Source of the DNA: Cololabis saira
Lineage: Eukaryota > Chordata > Actinopteri > Beloniformes > Belonidae
Assembly: GCF_033807715.1 (NCBI RefSeq)
Contig: NC_084596.1
Location: forward strand, 41,331,458-41,395,457
Direction of reading: 5' to 3'
Length of the DNA: 64,000 nt
In this document: positions 11,028-21,702 of the stretch, piece by piece
Layout of the letters: each line of letters begins with the position of its first letter
How positions within the stretch are numbered: position 1 is the stretch's first letter
Notes under the pieces: generated by a model
Database searches by the model: none
Told to the model about the DNA's origin: nothing
The model's input: only the letters and a program-made list of their open reading frames with translations
Position numbers and translations under genes: made by a program

Positions 11028-11200
11028 TACAGTTACCCCAAGAACCAGTGGTCCATGGACATTAATATTTGGTACAGTTACCAAGAACCAGTGGTCCATG
11101 GACATTAATATTTGGTACAGTTACCAAGAACCAGTGGTCCATGGACATTAATATTTGGTACAGTTACCAAGAACCAGTGGTCCATGTTTAATATTTGGCC
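11028..11200. repeat. 43-bp minisatellite (4 copies)
   Basis: The unit TACAGTTACCAAGAACCAGT is followed by GGTCCATGGACATTAATATTTGG. Units start at 11028, 11073, 11116 and 11159, the last being shortened. Copy 3 of the transposon carries nine units of the same repeat. Confidence 0.95.
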
Positions 11201-11399
11201 ACAAATCCAGTTTCCTGATATTTATATGTACTTAATTTCTACACCGGGGAAATACACGAAGCAAAGCTTGAAGGCTTACAAAAGTCTTGACACTTGGTCC
11301 GACTTCAAGGCAGGATTTGTTGTAGAAATTAAAGTGATGAGGACACTGAACTTTATGATTTGACCGTTTAACGTTAGCTACCCAAAAATCCAACATTAC

Positions 11400-12060
11400 C
11401 TGATACAAAATGGGAACCACAAATCCACGTTTCGGTTCCTGGAATCCAGTTGTTTCTTTGAATTGCAGTGATCCATTTGTCTCTCTTAAGCTTATTTTTC
11501 GGCAGTCTGTAAAACGATAACTCTGATTTGAAGTTATTTTGAAATATTTTGTCTACTTTTAGATGATTAAAAACTTTAGAAAATTTCTTTTAAACATTTT
11601 TCTAATTTGATCCATTTTCCTGCTTTAAAACATTTAAAAAGTTTTCTTTCACCTTCAAAACACTTGAAAAATATGACTTTATAATTTATTTTTCGGTTGT
11701 CTTTTGTATTATTATTGTTTGTATTGCTGTTTGTGTCTTCCTTTGCTGCTTATGCTGATTGGTTGTTTGTTCTCCTTTGCATCTGATTGATGTGCCTGTT
11801 TGCTCCTACCAGGTTAATTGATACCACCTGAGCTGATCATGTGACCGTTTACCTGTGTTTAAAGAGCTGCTTGAAGGAGACCCCTTTGTCTTTGTTATCT
11901 GCCTTGAAGAAGGCTTACATGGCCGAAACATGTTGGCATTTTTTAACTTTTACTAAGCCATGATTCAATAAAGGCTTTTATATGTTTTCTAAATTGTTGA
12001 TAACTCTGATTTCTTGCTAAATCTATGAGTACAGTCGATCGTACAACAGCTCTTTCCCAT
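11400..12060 (-). pseudogene. THAP-domain exon interrupted by a retroelement
   Basis: The start codon (12060-12058) and the first part of the exon match the intact exon at 48526-48703. The sequence then stops at 12013-11999 and resumes at 11529 after an insertion with a 14-bp direct repeat. A GT splice donor lies at 11399-11398. The zinc-finger coding exon can no longer be read continuously. Confidence 0.8.
11530..11998 (+). mobile_element. Penelope-like (PLE) insertion with 14-bp target duplication
   Basis: GATAACTCTGATTT occurs on both sides (11516-11529 and 11999-12012) and is single in the uninterrupted THAP exon, so this is a clean insertion of 469 bp. It contains GAAGAAGGCTTACATGGCCGAAAC, which recalls the hammerhead-type core of Penelope-like terminal repeats, and ends with an AATAAAGG. 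No reverse transcriptase is present. The PLE assignment is an inference from that motif. Confidence 0.65.
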
Positions 12061-12105
12061 TTTAGATGTTTTCCAGTTGCTCAAACTGAAAGTTTACGCT
12101 ACCAC

Positions 12106-12256
12106 TCAGTCTTTCTGCCACTCAGTCTTTTTGACACTCAGTCTTTCTGATACTCAGTTTTTCTGACACTCAGTCTTTCTGACACTCAGTCTTTCTGACA
12201 CTCAGTCTTTCTGACACTCAGTCTTTCTGACACTCAGTCTTTCTGACACTCAGTGG
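12106..12256. repeat. 16-bp tandem repeat inside the THAP transposon
   Basis: The unit CACTCAGTCTTTCTGA is repeated about nine times with variants. The reverse complement occurs at about 48410-48488 with fewer units. Confidence 0.9.
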
Positions 12257-12345
12257 GCGTAACCCGCTGTGAAGTTGCATCTGTGACGTCCTGCACATTC
12301 CCTCTCTTAACCCCTCTGGTCTGAGTGTTTGGTGGGTCTCCTTAC

Positions 12346-12573
12346 CCGTGGTGGGGGTCCAGGGCGATGGCGCGGGGCTCGCTCAGGTCGCTGCTGATGA
12401 GCACGCGTCTCTTGGTGCCGTCCACCGAGGCCACGGAGATGGACTTGTCCCCCGAGTCGGTCCAGTACAGGTTGTGCTGGAGCCAGTCCAGAGCCAGGCC
12501 CACCGGCGTGTGCAGGGACGAGTCCACCAGCGGCACCTGCTGGCTGGGGTCGCCGGCCTCGTGGATGAAGGCA
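12346..12573 (-). CDS. lrp8: lrp8 exon, beta-propeller segment (LDLR exon 10 equivalent)
   Basis: This 228-bp exon runs from phase 2 to phase 2, with acceptor GTTTGCAG and donor GTAAGG. It encodes AFIHEAGDPSQQVPL, then HTPVGLALDWLQHNLYWTDSG, then SVASVDGTKRRVLIS and LSEPRAIALDPHHG. YWTD is the canonical propeller motif and EPRAIALDP is the following conserved strand. Size equals LDLR exon 10. Confidence 0.97.
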
Positions 12574-12702
12574 CTGCAAACATGAACGGGGTAGTGGGGT
12601 TATCTGGAGGACCGGGCTTCTGTCTCCAGACCTGAGCATCTCAGGAACAAACTCCTCGCCATGTCCTCACTTTTATGGCATTATTATCATGTTTGCATTC
12701 AT

Positions 12703-13284
12703 TACGCCTGTGTTGAAAAAATCGATTTTCCAAGTGTTTTTTTGGACACAAGAATAACTGGTGCCATGTTTTTGCCTTTAAATATATTTAAAGGTATGAA
12801 AACATTAAAGTTTTCAGTTATAATTGCTTAAATCTATATTTCTATATTTCATTATTTTATATACTGTCTTGGGGTTACATTTGCATAAAATGCTAAAAAC
12901 CAAATTAATTAAATTAAAAACCGAAAAAGACAGAAAATGGAAAAAATAAAACCGATTTCATCCGTCTCTGTTTCCTCCCTGGATCTGTTTGGTAATTCTG
13001 ACCCACGATGTTTCTGAAAGCAGTTCTATCAGCATTCTGGGAGCTGATTGGTCCTTACAGCATCATTAGCTGCAATACTTGCTGTTGGATCTCAATATAA
13101 TACTAGTATTAATATGTTCCATAACTACAGTCATATAATTCATGCAACAGCTCAAAAAACTGTTTTAATAACACTAACCCAAATCAATATCGGATCGAAT
13201 CGAATCAAATTCTGATAATCGATTCTGAATCTTAGGAATCGGAATCAAATCGATACTTGACATTTGAATGGATCCCCAGCCCTG
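12703..13284 (+). mobile_element. Family B hAT MITE (B1)
   Basis: The ends are TACGCCTGTGTTGAAAAAAT and GGATCCCCAGCCCTG, with exact 8-bp repeats GCATTCAT at 12695-12702 and 13285-13292. The interior carries many ATCGATT-type segments and a conserved block CTGATTGGTCCTTACAGCAT. Non-autonomous. Confidence 0.93.
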
Positions 13285-13429
13285 GCATTCATCACAGCTG
13301 CGAGGAGCGTTAAGGTTTTCTTAGACCAGGTTTTGACCTTTAATCCACCGATCTCCCGTCCGTCACCTACATAACATTGTTTAATTACGACCAGATGCTG
13401 AAGCGATGCAGAGAAACCTCATTACTTAC

Positions 13430-13675
13430 TGCAACGTTTTCTTGGAAAGCCCTCGAGCCGACACAAAATGCTGCAGCATGAATTCTGGGGAGATTTATGC
13501 TTTTCCACTTTGAGCTTCTCTTCATTGGCTCCCTGTCAAATCCAAACTAGTATTTAAAATTCTTTTTTCACACATTTAAAGCGCTTAGGAGCCAAGCTCC
13601 ATCTTATCTCGGGGCCTCACAGGTCCACATTATCTCAGAGTACTTTGCTCTGAGTCTGAGGATGTAATCAGGGTT
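13430..13675 (+). mobile_element. LINE RT-tail relic
   Basis: TCTTCATTGGCTCCCTGTC and AACTAGTATTTAAAATTCTTT translate to HWLPVKSKLVFKIL, the 'HWLPI...FKIL' tail of fish LINE ORF2. The frame is broken nearby and no other LINE domain is left. Confidence 0.6.
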
Positions 13676-14452
13676 CCTGGAGTGTCCAGAGGAAGGAAAA
13701 CTGCCATCCCCCCTTTCCATCCCTTATGTAATTTCATCAATGAATGTGGTTTTACTGCTATTTCAACATTTAGAGTCATCACCAGAAAAATAACACCAGA
13801 AAAATAACTTATTTGACTATTTTCACCTGTTTCAAGTAAATTTTCACTTGAAATAAGTAGGAAAATCTGCCAGTGGGACAAGATTTATCTTCTTATTAAA
13901 AGCAATAAAATCTTGTTCCACTGGCAGATTTTTCTACTTATTTCAAGTGAAAATCTACTTGAAACAGGTGAAAATTGTTGTTTTTTCCAGTAATGAGTCT
14001 TGTTTTAAGTGTAATGAGATTTCTTTTACTAAAATGAGACATTTTAACTAGAAATAAGCCAAATATTCTTATTTTGAGTTTTTGCAGTGATCCATCTTAC
14101 TTATCCTGTGAAGGACAGAGTCATATTGATAAGTTCAGAAAACTGTTTTTATTGTTGTGTTTTGATGTATTTGATGTAAGCCCAGTGGATATTTAAAGCT
14201 TACAGAAGGCTGCATTTAACTGCTGCTATGTCATTCCTGCAGTATTTCTGCAGGTGTTTTGGTCACTGCTATTGGCCCGGCGAAAGACTTCTTTCAAACC
14301 TTCTTAAGGAGCCTGTGAAAGAAGTCTTTCGCTGTTAAGAGCTACTTAACTGATCTGGGAAACCAGGCCATTATTTGTTATATATTATATTATTTGTAAT
14401 CAGCACAAATTATCTGTCCCCATATGATAAAATCCACCATCCCCCCTGATTG
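13676..14452 (-). mobile_element. Family J element (J1) with nested MITE A2
   Basis: This is an inverted copy of 42002-42720. Both share GGATGGAAAGGGGGGATGGC, a family A MITE at the same internal place (here about 13783-14089), CTGCAGGAATGACATAGCAG and CATATGGGGACAGATAATTT. A 96-bp insertion at 14274-14369 is absent from J2 and is flanked by ATT on both sides. Confidence 0.8.
14274..14369. mobile_element. 96-bp mini-insertion with ATT target duplication
   Basis: The ends GGCCCGG and CCAGGCC are inverted repeats, and the arms AAAGACTTCTTTCA and TGAAAGAAGTCTTTC fold back. The J2 copy lacks the segment and has a single ATT, which gives an empty site. A 3-bp duplication would fit a PIF/Harbinger-like mobiliser. 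Confidence 0.75.
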
Positions 14453-14666
14453 TTTTTTACAACTCGAGTACTGACGACAGCTGATATGTATATTCTAAGT
14501 AGATCTGCACCAGCAGGGCTGTAAAGTGGGTGAACAGCAGAGGACGGGGCTGCAGGAGGAGTGATGGCCCTGGGCCAGGTTCATCCTCAGGTTAGCGTCC
14601 TCCTCAGCTTATCCCTTATCAGAAGAGACAAGGACTCACTCAGAGGTGCCCCTGCTCACTAATGAC

Positions 14667-14713
14667 CGCCCCCCCCGGCCCCCCCGGCCCCCCCGGCCCC
14701 CCCGGCCCCCCGC
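14667..14713. repeat. C-rich tandem (CCCCCCCGG)n
   Basis: Five blocks of seven or eight C separated by GG. The lrp8 sense strand is therefore G-rich with at least four runs of six or more G, a strong G-quadruplex pattern within the intron between the 228-bp and 172-bp exons. Confidence 0.9.
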
Positions 14714-15078
14714 AGAGGTGTGACGGGAGGCCAGGGCCAGGGCAGCTGGGCTCCCCAACAGGAGCTCCGACCTAGGCCTCCCCAGAGACCTTTTCTCCTC
14801 TTAACATCCATTTTAAGAAGAGAACCCAGTGCTCTAATTAGAGCACCGTCGGGGATAAGTGCAGCCAGGATAACGTACATGCTGAGAAAGAAAAAACACT
14901 TGCAGATCCTCCACATTCATGGACACCACATCAGCAGAAAACGCAGAACAGGCGCTGTGCGTAGGGCCTCATCTTCCACGTTTTGCGCGAGAGGACACAT
15001 TTGCACGGTAGCGCATAAGTGTAATGGATGCACATATGTGTTACCGTGAGGCGGAGTAGAGAAAAGAGACCTGTAAGG
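14714..15078. other. Intronic DNA, no gene seen
   Basis: No recognised exon or repeat. The open frame at 14720-15049 has no domain similarity and begins in the C-rich tract. Confidence 0.45.
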
Positions 15079-15664
15079 CCACGTTTACACATAGCCGGGT
15101 ATTTACAGAAACTGATATTTCCCCCTCTACGTTTTGAAAAATACCATCATTTACACAAACCTGCATAAATAACTGTTAAGGTGCTATCAGCAGCCAAACC
15201 TACAGGGGGCAGTGTAACGAGAAGATAAAGTCATGCTAGCCAATTGGAATCCTGGAAAAATGACACGAGTAACTTCCAGTTACTTCCAAGATGAACGAGA
15301 GTCTTTCGTTTGGAGTGACAGGGAAGTGGAGTTACTTTTAAGTGTGACTTTAGAATATAAAACAGGTAAAATACAAAAAAATAACAAATTGTAAACACAG
15401 GTCACACACATGATGCTGGTGACGTTTCTGTCGCATAACGTGACGTTCTGAAGCCTAAATGTCTGTTTCTCTCTGTTTACAAGCAAACGTAAAAAAAAAT
15501 TTTCTGACTGAAAATTTTCAAAAACTGAGTTTTTGAAAATCTCCACTTTGGCCGGAGTTTTCAGAAATGATTGTTTTTGGTGACTTTGAGCTTCGTTTTC
15601 GTGTAGACGAACGGCCAAAACGCATGAAAACACAACCGTTTTTTGCTACGTGTAAACGGGGCCT
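15079..15664. mobile_element. Family I element (I1)
   Basis: It starts GGCCACGTTTACACATAGCC and ends CTACGTGTAAACGGGGCC, an imperfect inverted pair. Related copies are at 21703-22398 and 62898-63140 (one end only, inverted). TA flanks both ends (TA|AGGCC and GGCC|TA), consistent with but not proof of a TA duplication. No transposase. Confidence 0.75.
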
Positions 15665-16224
15665 AATCTGGCCGCGCAATGATTGGCAGCACCCGACATC
15701 CGACCAATCAGAGGGCAGCGTGCAGGCAGGATCTTGCAGCGCTGCAGAAAGTGAGATTTCAACACGTCGTCCAAAAGACATCACGAAAGAATCAGGAGCG
15801 AAGAAGAGGGAAAAAAATACAAAACGCTTGGAAACTCGTGCTTCACTTAAAGGTGGGTGTGTTGTTGAAATTAAACACCTGAGCTGCCACTCAGATAGGA
15901 ATCTCTGTCTAGACTGGAGAACTTTGTTTTCCCAGCAGCCCTGATGAACATTTATTTGCCTTGCTAACGCCCTCTGCATTCACGTTTGTTGAAAAAGAGT
16001 GGTAAAAAATGACCAGTTGGTCGTATATAGGTGACAAATTGGCAATATTGGCTATAGTTTTATATCAATTTATGTTATTAAGAAGTTTTTGACCACATTG
16101 ATGACTTTGCATCCAGAACATAGAGACGTGTGCGTCCGTAAAAGGCACACAAGCATGTTTAGTCCTGATTTCAGACCTGCTAAACCTGCTTTGAGTTTTT
16201 TGTGGGGGATTGAGGTGGTCTAAG
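15665..16224. other. Intronic DNA, no gene seen
   Basis: No exon or repeat family recognised. Overlapping open frames on both strands at 15518-15979 extend across the family I boundary and are not credible genes. Confidence 0.45.
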
Positions 16225-16760
16225 TATCGTATTGGCCTGAATATAAAACTGTGTTTTTTGCATTGAAATAAGACTGAAAAAGTGGGGGTCGTCTTACATT
16301 CGGGGTCTAGACGTTATACCCATTCACAACGCTAGATGGCGCCAAATAACTTTAAAGCGAATGCAGAACTTAACTCCCCAGGCCAAAGCGAACCACTGTC
16401 ACGAAGAAGAAAAATAAAAAATAGTATAAGAAAGAAAAGAGAAAAAAATAAGAGAAGAGATAACAGAAAGTGGAGAAACGTAGCGACAATCTGGAGAAAA
16501 GTGGGGGGAAGTTCAGCAGGTAAACCGGCAGCTGAGGAAAAGTTTTGATGCAAACTTCAAGATAATGATTTCAAATAGTCAAAATAACATGCTTTTTCTC
16601 TCCAATATATTGTTATAATCATTTGTTTCAGATGTACTGTAATTATTTTCTGTATAAAAATTGAATTTGGTGTTCAAAAAGTCTTTCTTCAAACTTGAGT
16701 CTTGAAAAAGAGGGGGTCGTCTTATAATCGGGGTCGTCTTATATTCGGGACAATACGGTA
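16225..16760. mobile_element. Family E element (E1)
   Basis: Inverted ends: TATCGTATTGGCCTGAATAT on the left, and CTTATATTCGGGACAATACGGTA on the right. The second copy (39895-40768) is the same element with a family C insertion, so E1 supplies the empty site GGCCAAAGCGAACC. Confidence 0.85.
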
Positions 16761-17134
16761 ACTTTCTTTTGATGAGTAATTGATGGCTATTTGTGACTCA
16801 GATTTGTTAATTTATTGAAGTTTTTTATTTAATATTTATTTCCTTATTTCGGGTTGAAAATTTTAATTCAATACTTATTTATTTCAGGTTGAAGTTTATT
16901 CAATATTTATTTAAGTTAGTTAAATGGCATGTCGATATACGGCCATTTTATACCTATGATATATTTGGGATGAGGAGAGGTGTGGGGGCAGGGGGGCCTC
17001 CAAATTACATTTCGCTTAGGGCCCCAATTCGGTCAGGGACGGCCCTGCACATCAGACTGTGCTGATGAAGTATTTCTTATCTGGAGTCCTAAAAATGCAG
17101 TTACGATGATTCCCATGTCCACCCTTTGTGAGAC
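16761..17134. other. Spacer between E1 and B2
   Basis: AT-rich DNA with TTATTTATTTCAGGTTGAAG-type repeats, followed by GGGGGCCTCCAAATTACATT and CAGGGACGGCCCTGCAC. The latter resembles a decayed DNA-transposon end. No coding sequence. Confidence 0.45.
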
Positions 17135-17892
17135 TAGGGCTGGGGATCGATTCAAATGTCAAGAATCGATTTGATTCCGATTCTTAAGATTCAGAATCGA
17201 TTATCAAGATTTGATTCGATTCGATTCCGATATTGATTTGGGTTAGTGTTATTAAAACTGTTTTTTTTAGCTGTTGCATGAATTATATGACTGTAGTTCT
17301 GCAACATATTAATACTAGTATTATATTGAGATTCAACAGCAAGTATTGCAGCTAATGATGCTGTAAGGACCAATCAGCTCCCAGAATGCTGATAGAACTG
17401 CTTTCAGAAACATCGTGGGTCAGAATTATCAAACAGATCCAGGGAGGAAACAGAGACGGACGAAATCGCTTTTATTTTTTCCCACATTCCGTTTTTATTT
17501 GTTCCATTTTCGGTCTATTTTGGTTTTTAATTTTTGAGCATTTGGTTTTTAGCATTTTTTTGCAAATGTAACCCCAAGACAGTATATAAAGTAATGAAAT
17601 ATAGACAATTTATGCAATTATAACACTTTAATGTTTTCATACCTTTAAACATATTTAAAGGCAAAAACATGGCACCAGTTATTCTCGTGTCCAACAAAAT
17701 ATTTGGGGATCAACAAAAAAATTACCAAAAGTAAAAAAAAAAATACATAAATAAATAAAAGAAAATTTTAAAAAATAATCCCCCCCCCCAAAAAAAAAAA
17801 AAATCGATCTTTAGACGTATGAATCGATTTTTAGGAATTAATATGAGAATCGATTTAGAATTGAGAAATTGATTTTTTTCAACACAGGCCTA
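17135..17892 (-). mobile_element. Family B hAT MITE (B2)
   Basis: The ends are TAGGGCTGGGGATCGATTC and CAACACAGGCCTA, with exact 8-bp repeats TGTGAGAC at 17127-17134 and 17893-17900. Opposite orientation to B1. Confidence 0.94.
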
Positions 17893-18162
17893 TGTGAGAC
17901 GCAGTTAAGTTCTGAATGTTGGCACAAACCTAATCTCAAGATTTGAGGATAATGTTGGTTTTGAGCGGTTCTGTGTAACATGACGGTCTAACAACCACGG
18001 CAGGACAAGGATGTACACGATGAAGTATCTCACCTCAGATCCACAAATCACACTTTTGTGATCAAACTTAAACGCTGAAAAACCTCAAACGCGGTTGCGA
18101 TCCAGTGTCTGTCCCGCGAGAATGTAGTGGAATCTAAAACCCGTCTTCTTGCTTTTCTTTAC

Positions 18163-18334
18163 CTGTAGATCTTCCTGTGGAATCGATCACACCAGAAGAC
18201 GCGGTTGTTGGCGACGTCCAGGTCCAGAGCCACGGCGTTCTTCTGCGTAGACACCACCTGGCTGTAGTCCCGCTTCACCAGGTCGATGCGCCGGATCTCA
18301 TGGCGGTTGGTGAACAGCAGATACGGACTTTTAC
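18163..18334 (-). CDS. lrp8: lrp8 exon, start of beta-propeller (LDLR exon 9 equivalent)
   Basis: This 172-bp exon runs from phase 1 to phase 2, with acceptor TTCCTGCAG and donor GTAAAG. It encodes GKSPYLLFTNRHEIRRIDL, then VKRDYSQVV, then NAVALDLDVANNRVFWCD. FWCD replaces the usual YWTD, and LRP8 proteins have WCD at this site, whereas VLDLR has FWAD. Together with NRHEIRRIDLVKR this is the best evidence for lrp8. The last codon is split AG|T (Ser) with the next exon. Confidence 0.96.
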
Positions 18335-18551
18335 CTGCAGGAAGAGAAGCAGTCAGAGGAAGGTCTGGTCCACTAATGGAAAACTGGTCCAGTTTTGACA
18401 GTTTGGTAACAACAAGCACCAGGACCGACCCAGGAAATAACCTCCCATCCCACGCCTTCTCACATCCTGCCAAGCGTTGGTTACTGTCAAGACAAATGTG
18501 TGTACATTTATGAAGTGTGTTGTGTTGTATGTGTGTTGGGGAGGCACCCTA

Positions 18552-18962
18552 CACTGCAAAACCTCAAAATCTTAACAAGAATATTTGTCTTATTTCTAGT
18601 TAAAATGTCTAATTTTTAGTAAAAAAAAAATCTCATTACACTTAAAACAAGACTCATCACTGGAAAAAGAAAAACAATTTTCACCTGTTTCAAGTAGATT
18701 TTCACTTAAAATAAGTGGAAAAATCTGCCAGTGGAACAAGATTTTTTTGCTTGTAATGAGAAGATAAATCTTGTCCCACTGGCAGATTTTTCTACTTATT
18801 TCAAGTGAAAATTGAATTGAAACAGGTGAAAATTGTCAAATGAGTTATTTTTCTGGTGATGACTCTTGTTTTAAGTGTAATGAGATTTTTTTTACTAAAA
18901 ATGAGACATTTTAACTAGAAATAAGACAAATATTCCTGGTAAGATTTTGAGTTTTTGCAGTG
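18552..18962. mobile_element. Family A palindromic MITE (A3), complete
   Basis: It runs from CACTGCAAAACCTCAAAATC to TTGAGTTTTTGCAGTG, with paired internal blocks CTGCCAGTGGAACAAGAT and TCTTGTCCCACTGGCAG. TA is present on each side. It lies 218 bp upstream of the 172-bp exon. Confidence 0.9.
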
Positions 18963-19250
18963 TAGCTTTAAATCTTTGGTGCCAATATCTGACAGATCCC
19001 ATGCTCTGTTGAATCTGCTCCCATGTTTCTATTCATCTATTTTATCTATTGTCTCTTTGCTTTGTTCTGCTCTTTTACTTTTTCTAAACTAATTTTTATG
19101 TACTACTATTCCATCAACCTGCCCAGGGACTACAGGTGGAAAACAGCAAGCTGCCACAACCTGGCACAATGACCATTCTCTTGTACAAGATGAATGTCTT
19201 ATTGTGCACCGTCCCTGTTTTGAAATAAATACATTACAAATTACAAATCA
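18963..19250 (+). mobile_element. LINE 3' UTR relic
   Basis: GGGACTACAGGTGGAAAACAGCAAGC, CTGGCACAATGACC and GTGCACCGTCCCTGTTTTGAAATAAATAC are the characteristic 3' UTR blocks of fish CR1/L2-type LINEs. A similar block is at 26350-26475. Confidence 0.65.
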
Positions 19251-19442
19251 GAAAAACCCCTCTCCTCTAACCGTACGAACACAATGCCTTTAACACGATT
19301 GACAGAGAGAAGTTAGCAATTAGAGCGCGCAAAGAATTTTTAGCATTTAGCATTTTTAAGTCAGATCAAATTATTTAAAAAAAGTCTGTTTTATGTCAAA
19401 ATTAAGCAGGAAATAACATGAACGCTTCTGTGAATATTCTAA

Positions 19443-20143
19443 AGGGGTCGGAAACCCAAAACGTTGAAAGAGCCATATTGGACCAAAAACACAAAAAACA
19501 AATATGTCTGGAGCCGCAAAAAATGAAAAGTCTTGTATAAGCCTTAGAATGAAGACAAATGGCGAAAGGCGAAATGTCGAGAAAAAAGTTGAAATGTAGA
19601 GATTAATGTTGAAGTACAATCTCGAGAAAAAAGTCGAAATGTCGAGAAAAAAGTCAAAATGTCGAGAAAAAAGTCGAAATGTCGAGATTAATGTTGAAGT
19701 ACAATTTCGAGAAAAAAAGTCGAAATGTCGAGAAAAAAGTCGAAATGTTAAGAAAAAAGTCGAAATGTCAAGAAAAAAGTCAAAATGTAGAGAAAAAAGT
19801 CAAAATGTCGAGATTAATGTTGAAGTACAATTTCGAGAAAAAAAGTCGAAATGTCGAGAAAAAAGTCAAAATGTTGAGAAAAAAGACGAAATGTCGAGAT
19901 TAATGTTGAACTAAAATTTCGAGAAAAAAGTCGAAATGTTGAGAAAAAAGTCGAAATGTCGAGATTAAAAAGGAAAGGAAAAAGGAAGAAAAAAAGAGAA
20001 AAAAAAATGAAAAAAGAAGAAAAAAAGAAAAAAGAAGAAAAAAAAAAGAAAAAAAGTAAGGTCAAACATTTTTGAAAAAGCGCCAGGGAACCACTAGGGC
20101 GGTGCTAAAGAGCCACATGTGAGCCGCGGGTTGCCGACCCCTG
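19443..20143. mobile_element. Family D hAT element (D1) with satellite core
   Basis: The ends are AGGGGTCGGAAACCC and GGGTTGCCGACCCCTG. The interior holds a long array of GAGAAAAAAGTCGAAATGTC units (about 19570-19965), then a purine-rich run. The other full copy is inverted at 52726-53339. A fragment lies at 49620-49757. Confidence 0.88.
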
Positions 20144-20329
20144 AGTTAGACACTAATAAAAATCACCAAACAAGTCCTCCCCCAACAACACAGGAACAAT
20201 GACCCTCCATCCCTGGTTCTGTGTCTGTATTAATCAATAGGTTGTAGACTGCAGGCCGTCTGAGGACAGGCCGATCCTTCACCGGCACTTTTATCTGCTC
20301 CGCGAGGGGAGGTTACACCTGGGGGAAGC

Positions 20330-21140
20330 TGCTGAAACATCACCCTGAACATCATCTGTACAGCTCAGATTTACTTCAAAAGAGAGCAATACGATACATT
20401 TACGATACATTCATAAGGCTGGATATGGAGATCACACTAACTCACTATTCTTACAGTCTAAAGTACTAAAACTCATGGATCTAGTGGCATTTCAATCTGC
20501 ACAAGTCATTTTTTAAGCAAAAAATCATTCGCTACCGGATAACATTCAGAAATTATTCATTGGGAGGGAAGGGGGTTATAATTTAAGGGGAAACCTAAAC
20601 TTCAAATCTTTATTCGTGCGTACAACAAAAAGAAGTTTTGTGGAATTAAACTGTGGAATGGTTTTAATTTGGAGTTAAAATAATGTACAAACATAAAACT
20701 ATTTAAGAAGAAATATAAAGAAATGGTTTATTTGAGGTATAAAAGTGAAGACTGTTTAAAGATCAGCAGATGTGTGTGTTCTGCTATTTTGTCATGTTGT
20801 CTTTGTATGCTTATATACTTAGATATAAGTATTATATTTATATCATAGTTATATTATATTTATGATAGAGCTTACATCTTGTATTAAACAGGTTATTTTT
20901 GTAAAAAATATATTTATTTATTAAGTGTATAGTATAAAAAATTAATACAAACTTATAATTTATGTTTAGTTGTGGAAAGGGGGTGGGATTAAATAAGTTT
21001 ATACTTCCTCCCACTCCTTTTCGAACATGTACTGTAACTTGAAATATGTGTTTTGATTTTGATGTTGGTTTTTTCTTTATGTGGTGGAATGCCCACCTGT
21101 ATTTATTTTCTTGTTTTTTTTACATGTTCGAAATAAACAA
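20330..21140 (+). mobile_element. LINE 3' end relic
   Basis: Broken frames read LQKRAIRYIYD and LKLMDLVAFQSAQVIF, the post-RT tail of a CR1/L2/Rex-type LINE. These are followed by a 3' UTR with CTTCCTCCCACTCCTTTTCG and ending ACATGTTCGAAATAAAC. Frameshifts and stop codons are present. Confidence 0.65.
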
Positions 21141-21702
21141 AAAGATGTATTTATTCATTTCTGTCGAGCGTTTATGTGAGCAGAGTTTTCTGGGACGTCC
21201 ACTCGCTGGAGAGACGCCTGACACGAGCACGTGAGAGACGAGCGCTGTCCCGTCCTCGTCTCAGCATCAGAGCACGTCCTACACTGTCCTTGTTTCCTTT
21301 TGGGCACACCTATTTTTAGAGAGCTCTGATTTTGATAAGGTTACCCAGGATGCATTTTAATCAGAATTACATCTAAAAATGAGCTTTAGACATATTTGTA
21401 ACCAGGCGCGTAGCCAGTAATGGGCCTGGGTGGCACTGGCCCTCCCAGCCAACTTTGATCAAAATACATGTTTCACATAAACATATTCTAAAAGATTATG
21501 AGAAAAGGTATACATATAAAGGTGATTTGTTGTTGACTTGAGTTCAGCCTTTATTATATAACTGATTGCTCTGGTTCCGACAGATTGAGCTGCCTTTAGC
21601 CAGCAAGCTAGCCGGCGTTGCAGCCGACTTTATCGCCACAACAGAGTTCATTGATTAGTTATTTAAAAAAAACAAAGCTTGAAGAAAACGTGTCACTGCC
21701 AC

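Larger units (their letters stand above)
10868..12308 (-). mobile_element. THAP-domain DNA transposon (copy 2)
   Basis: This is an inverted copy of 48360-49454. Its ends are AGAGGGTTTGCATTGACGTCA and the reverse complement of AGAGGGAATGTGCAGGACGTCACA. It contains a 43-bp minisatellite (11028-11200), a THAP exon (12060 to 11400, minus strand) and a 16-bp tandem array (12106-12256). A Penelope-like insertion at 11530-11998 breaks the THAP exon. Neither copy has room for a full transposase. Classification near the P-element/THAP9 group rests on the THAP domain alone. No clear target duplication was found. Confidence 0.75.

Noticed and set aside
10926..11363. Short repeated-peptide ORFs over the 43-bp repeat
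   Set aside because: 43 is not a multiple of three and the frames arise from the minisatellite. No coding evidence.
15518..15979. Overlapping 153- and 125-codon frames on both strands
   Set aside because: Both cross the end of a family I element, lack domains and are unlikely to be genes.
19606..19914. 102-codon frame of repeated EKKSKCREKSRN
   Set aside because: A direct translation of the GTCGAAATGTCGAGAAAAAA satellite in family D.
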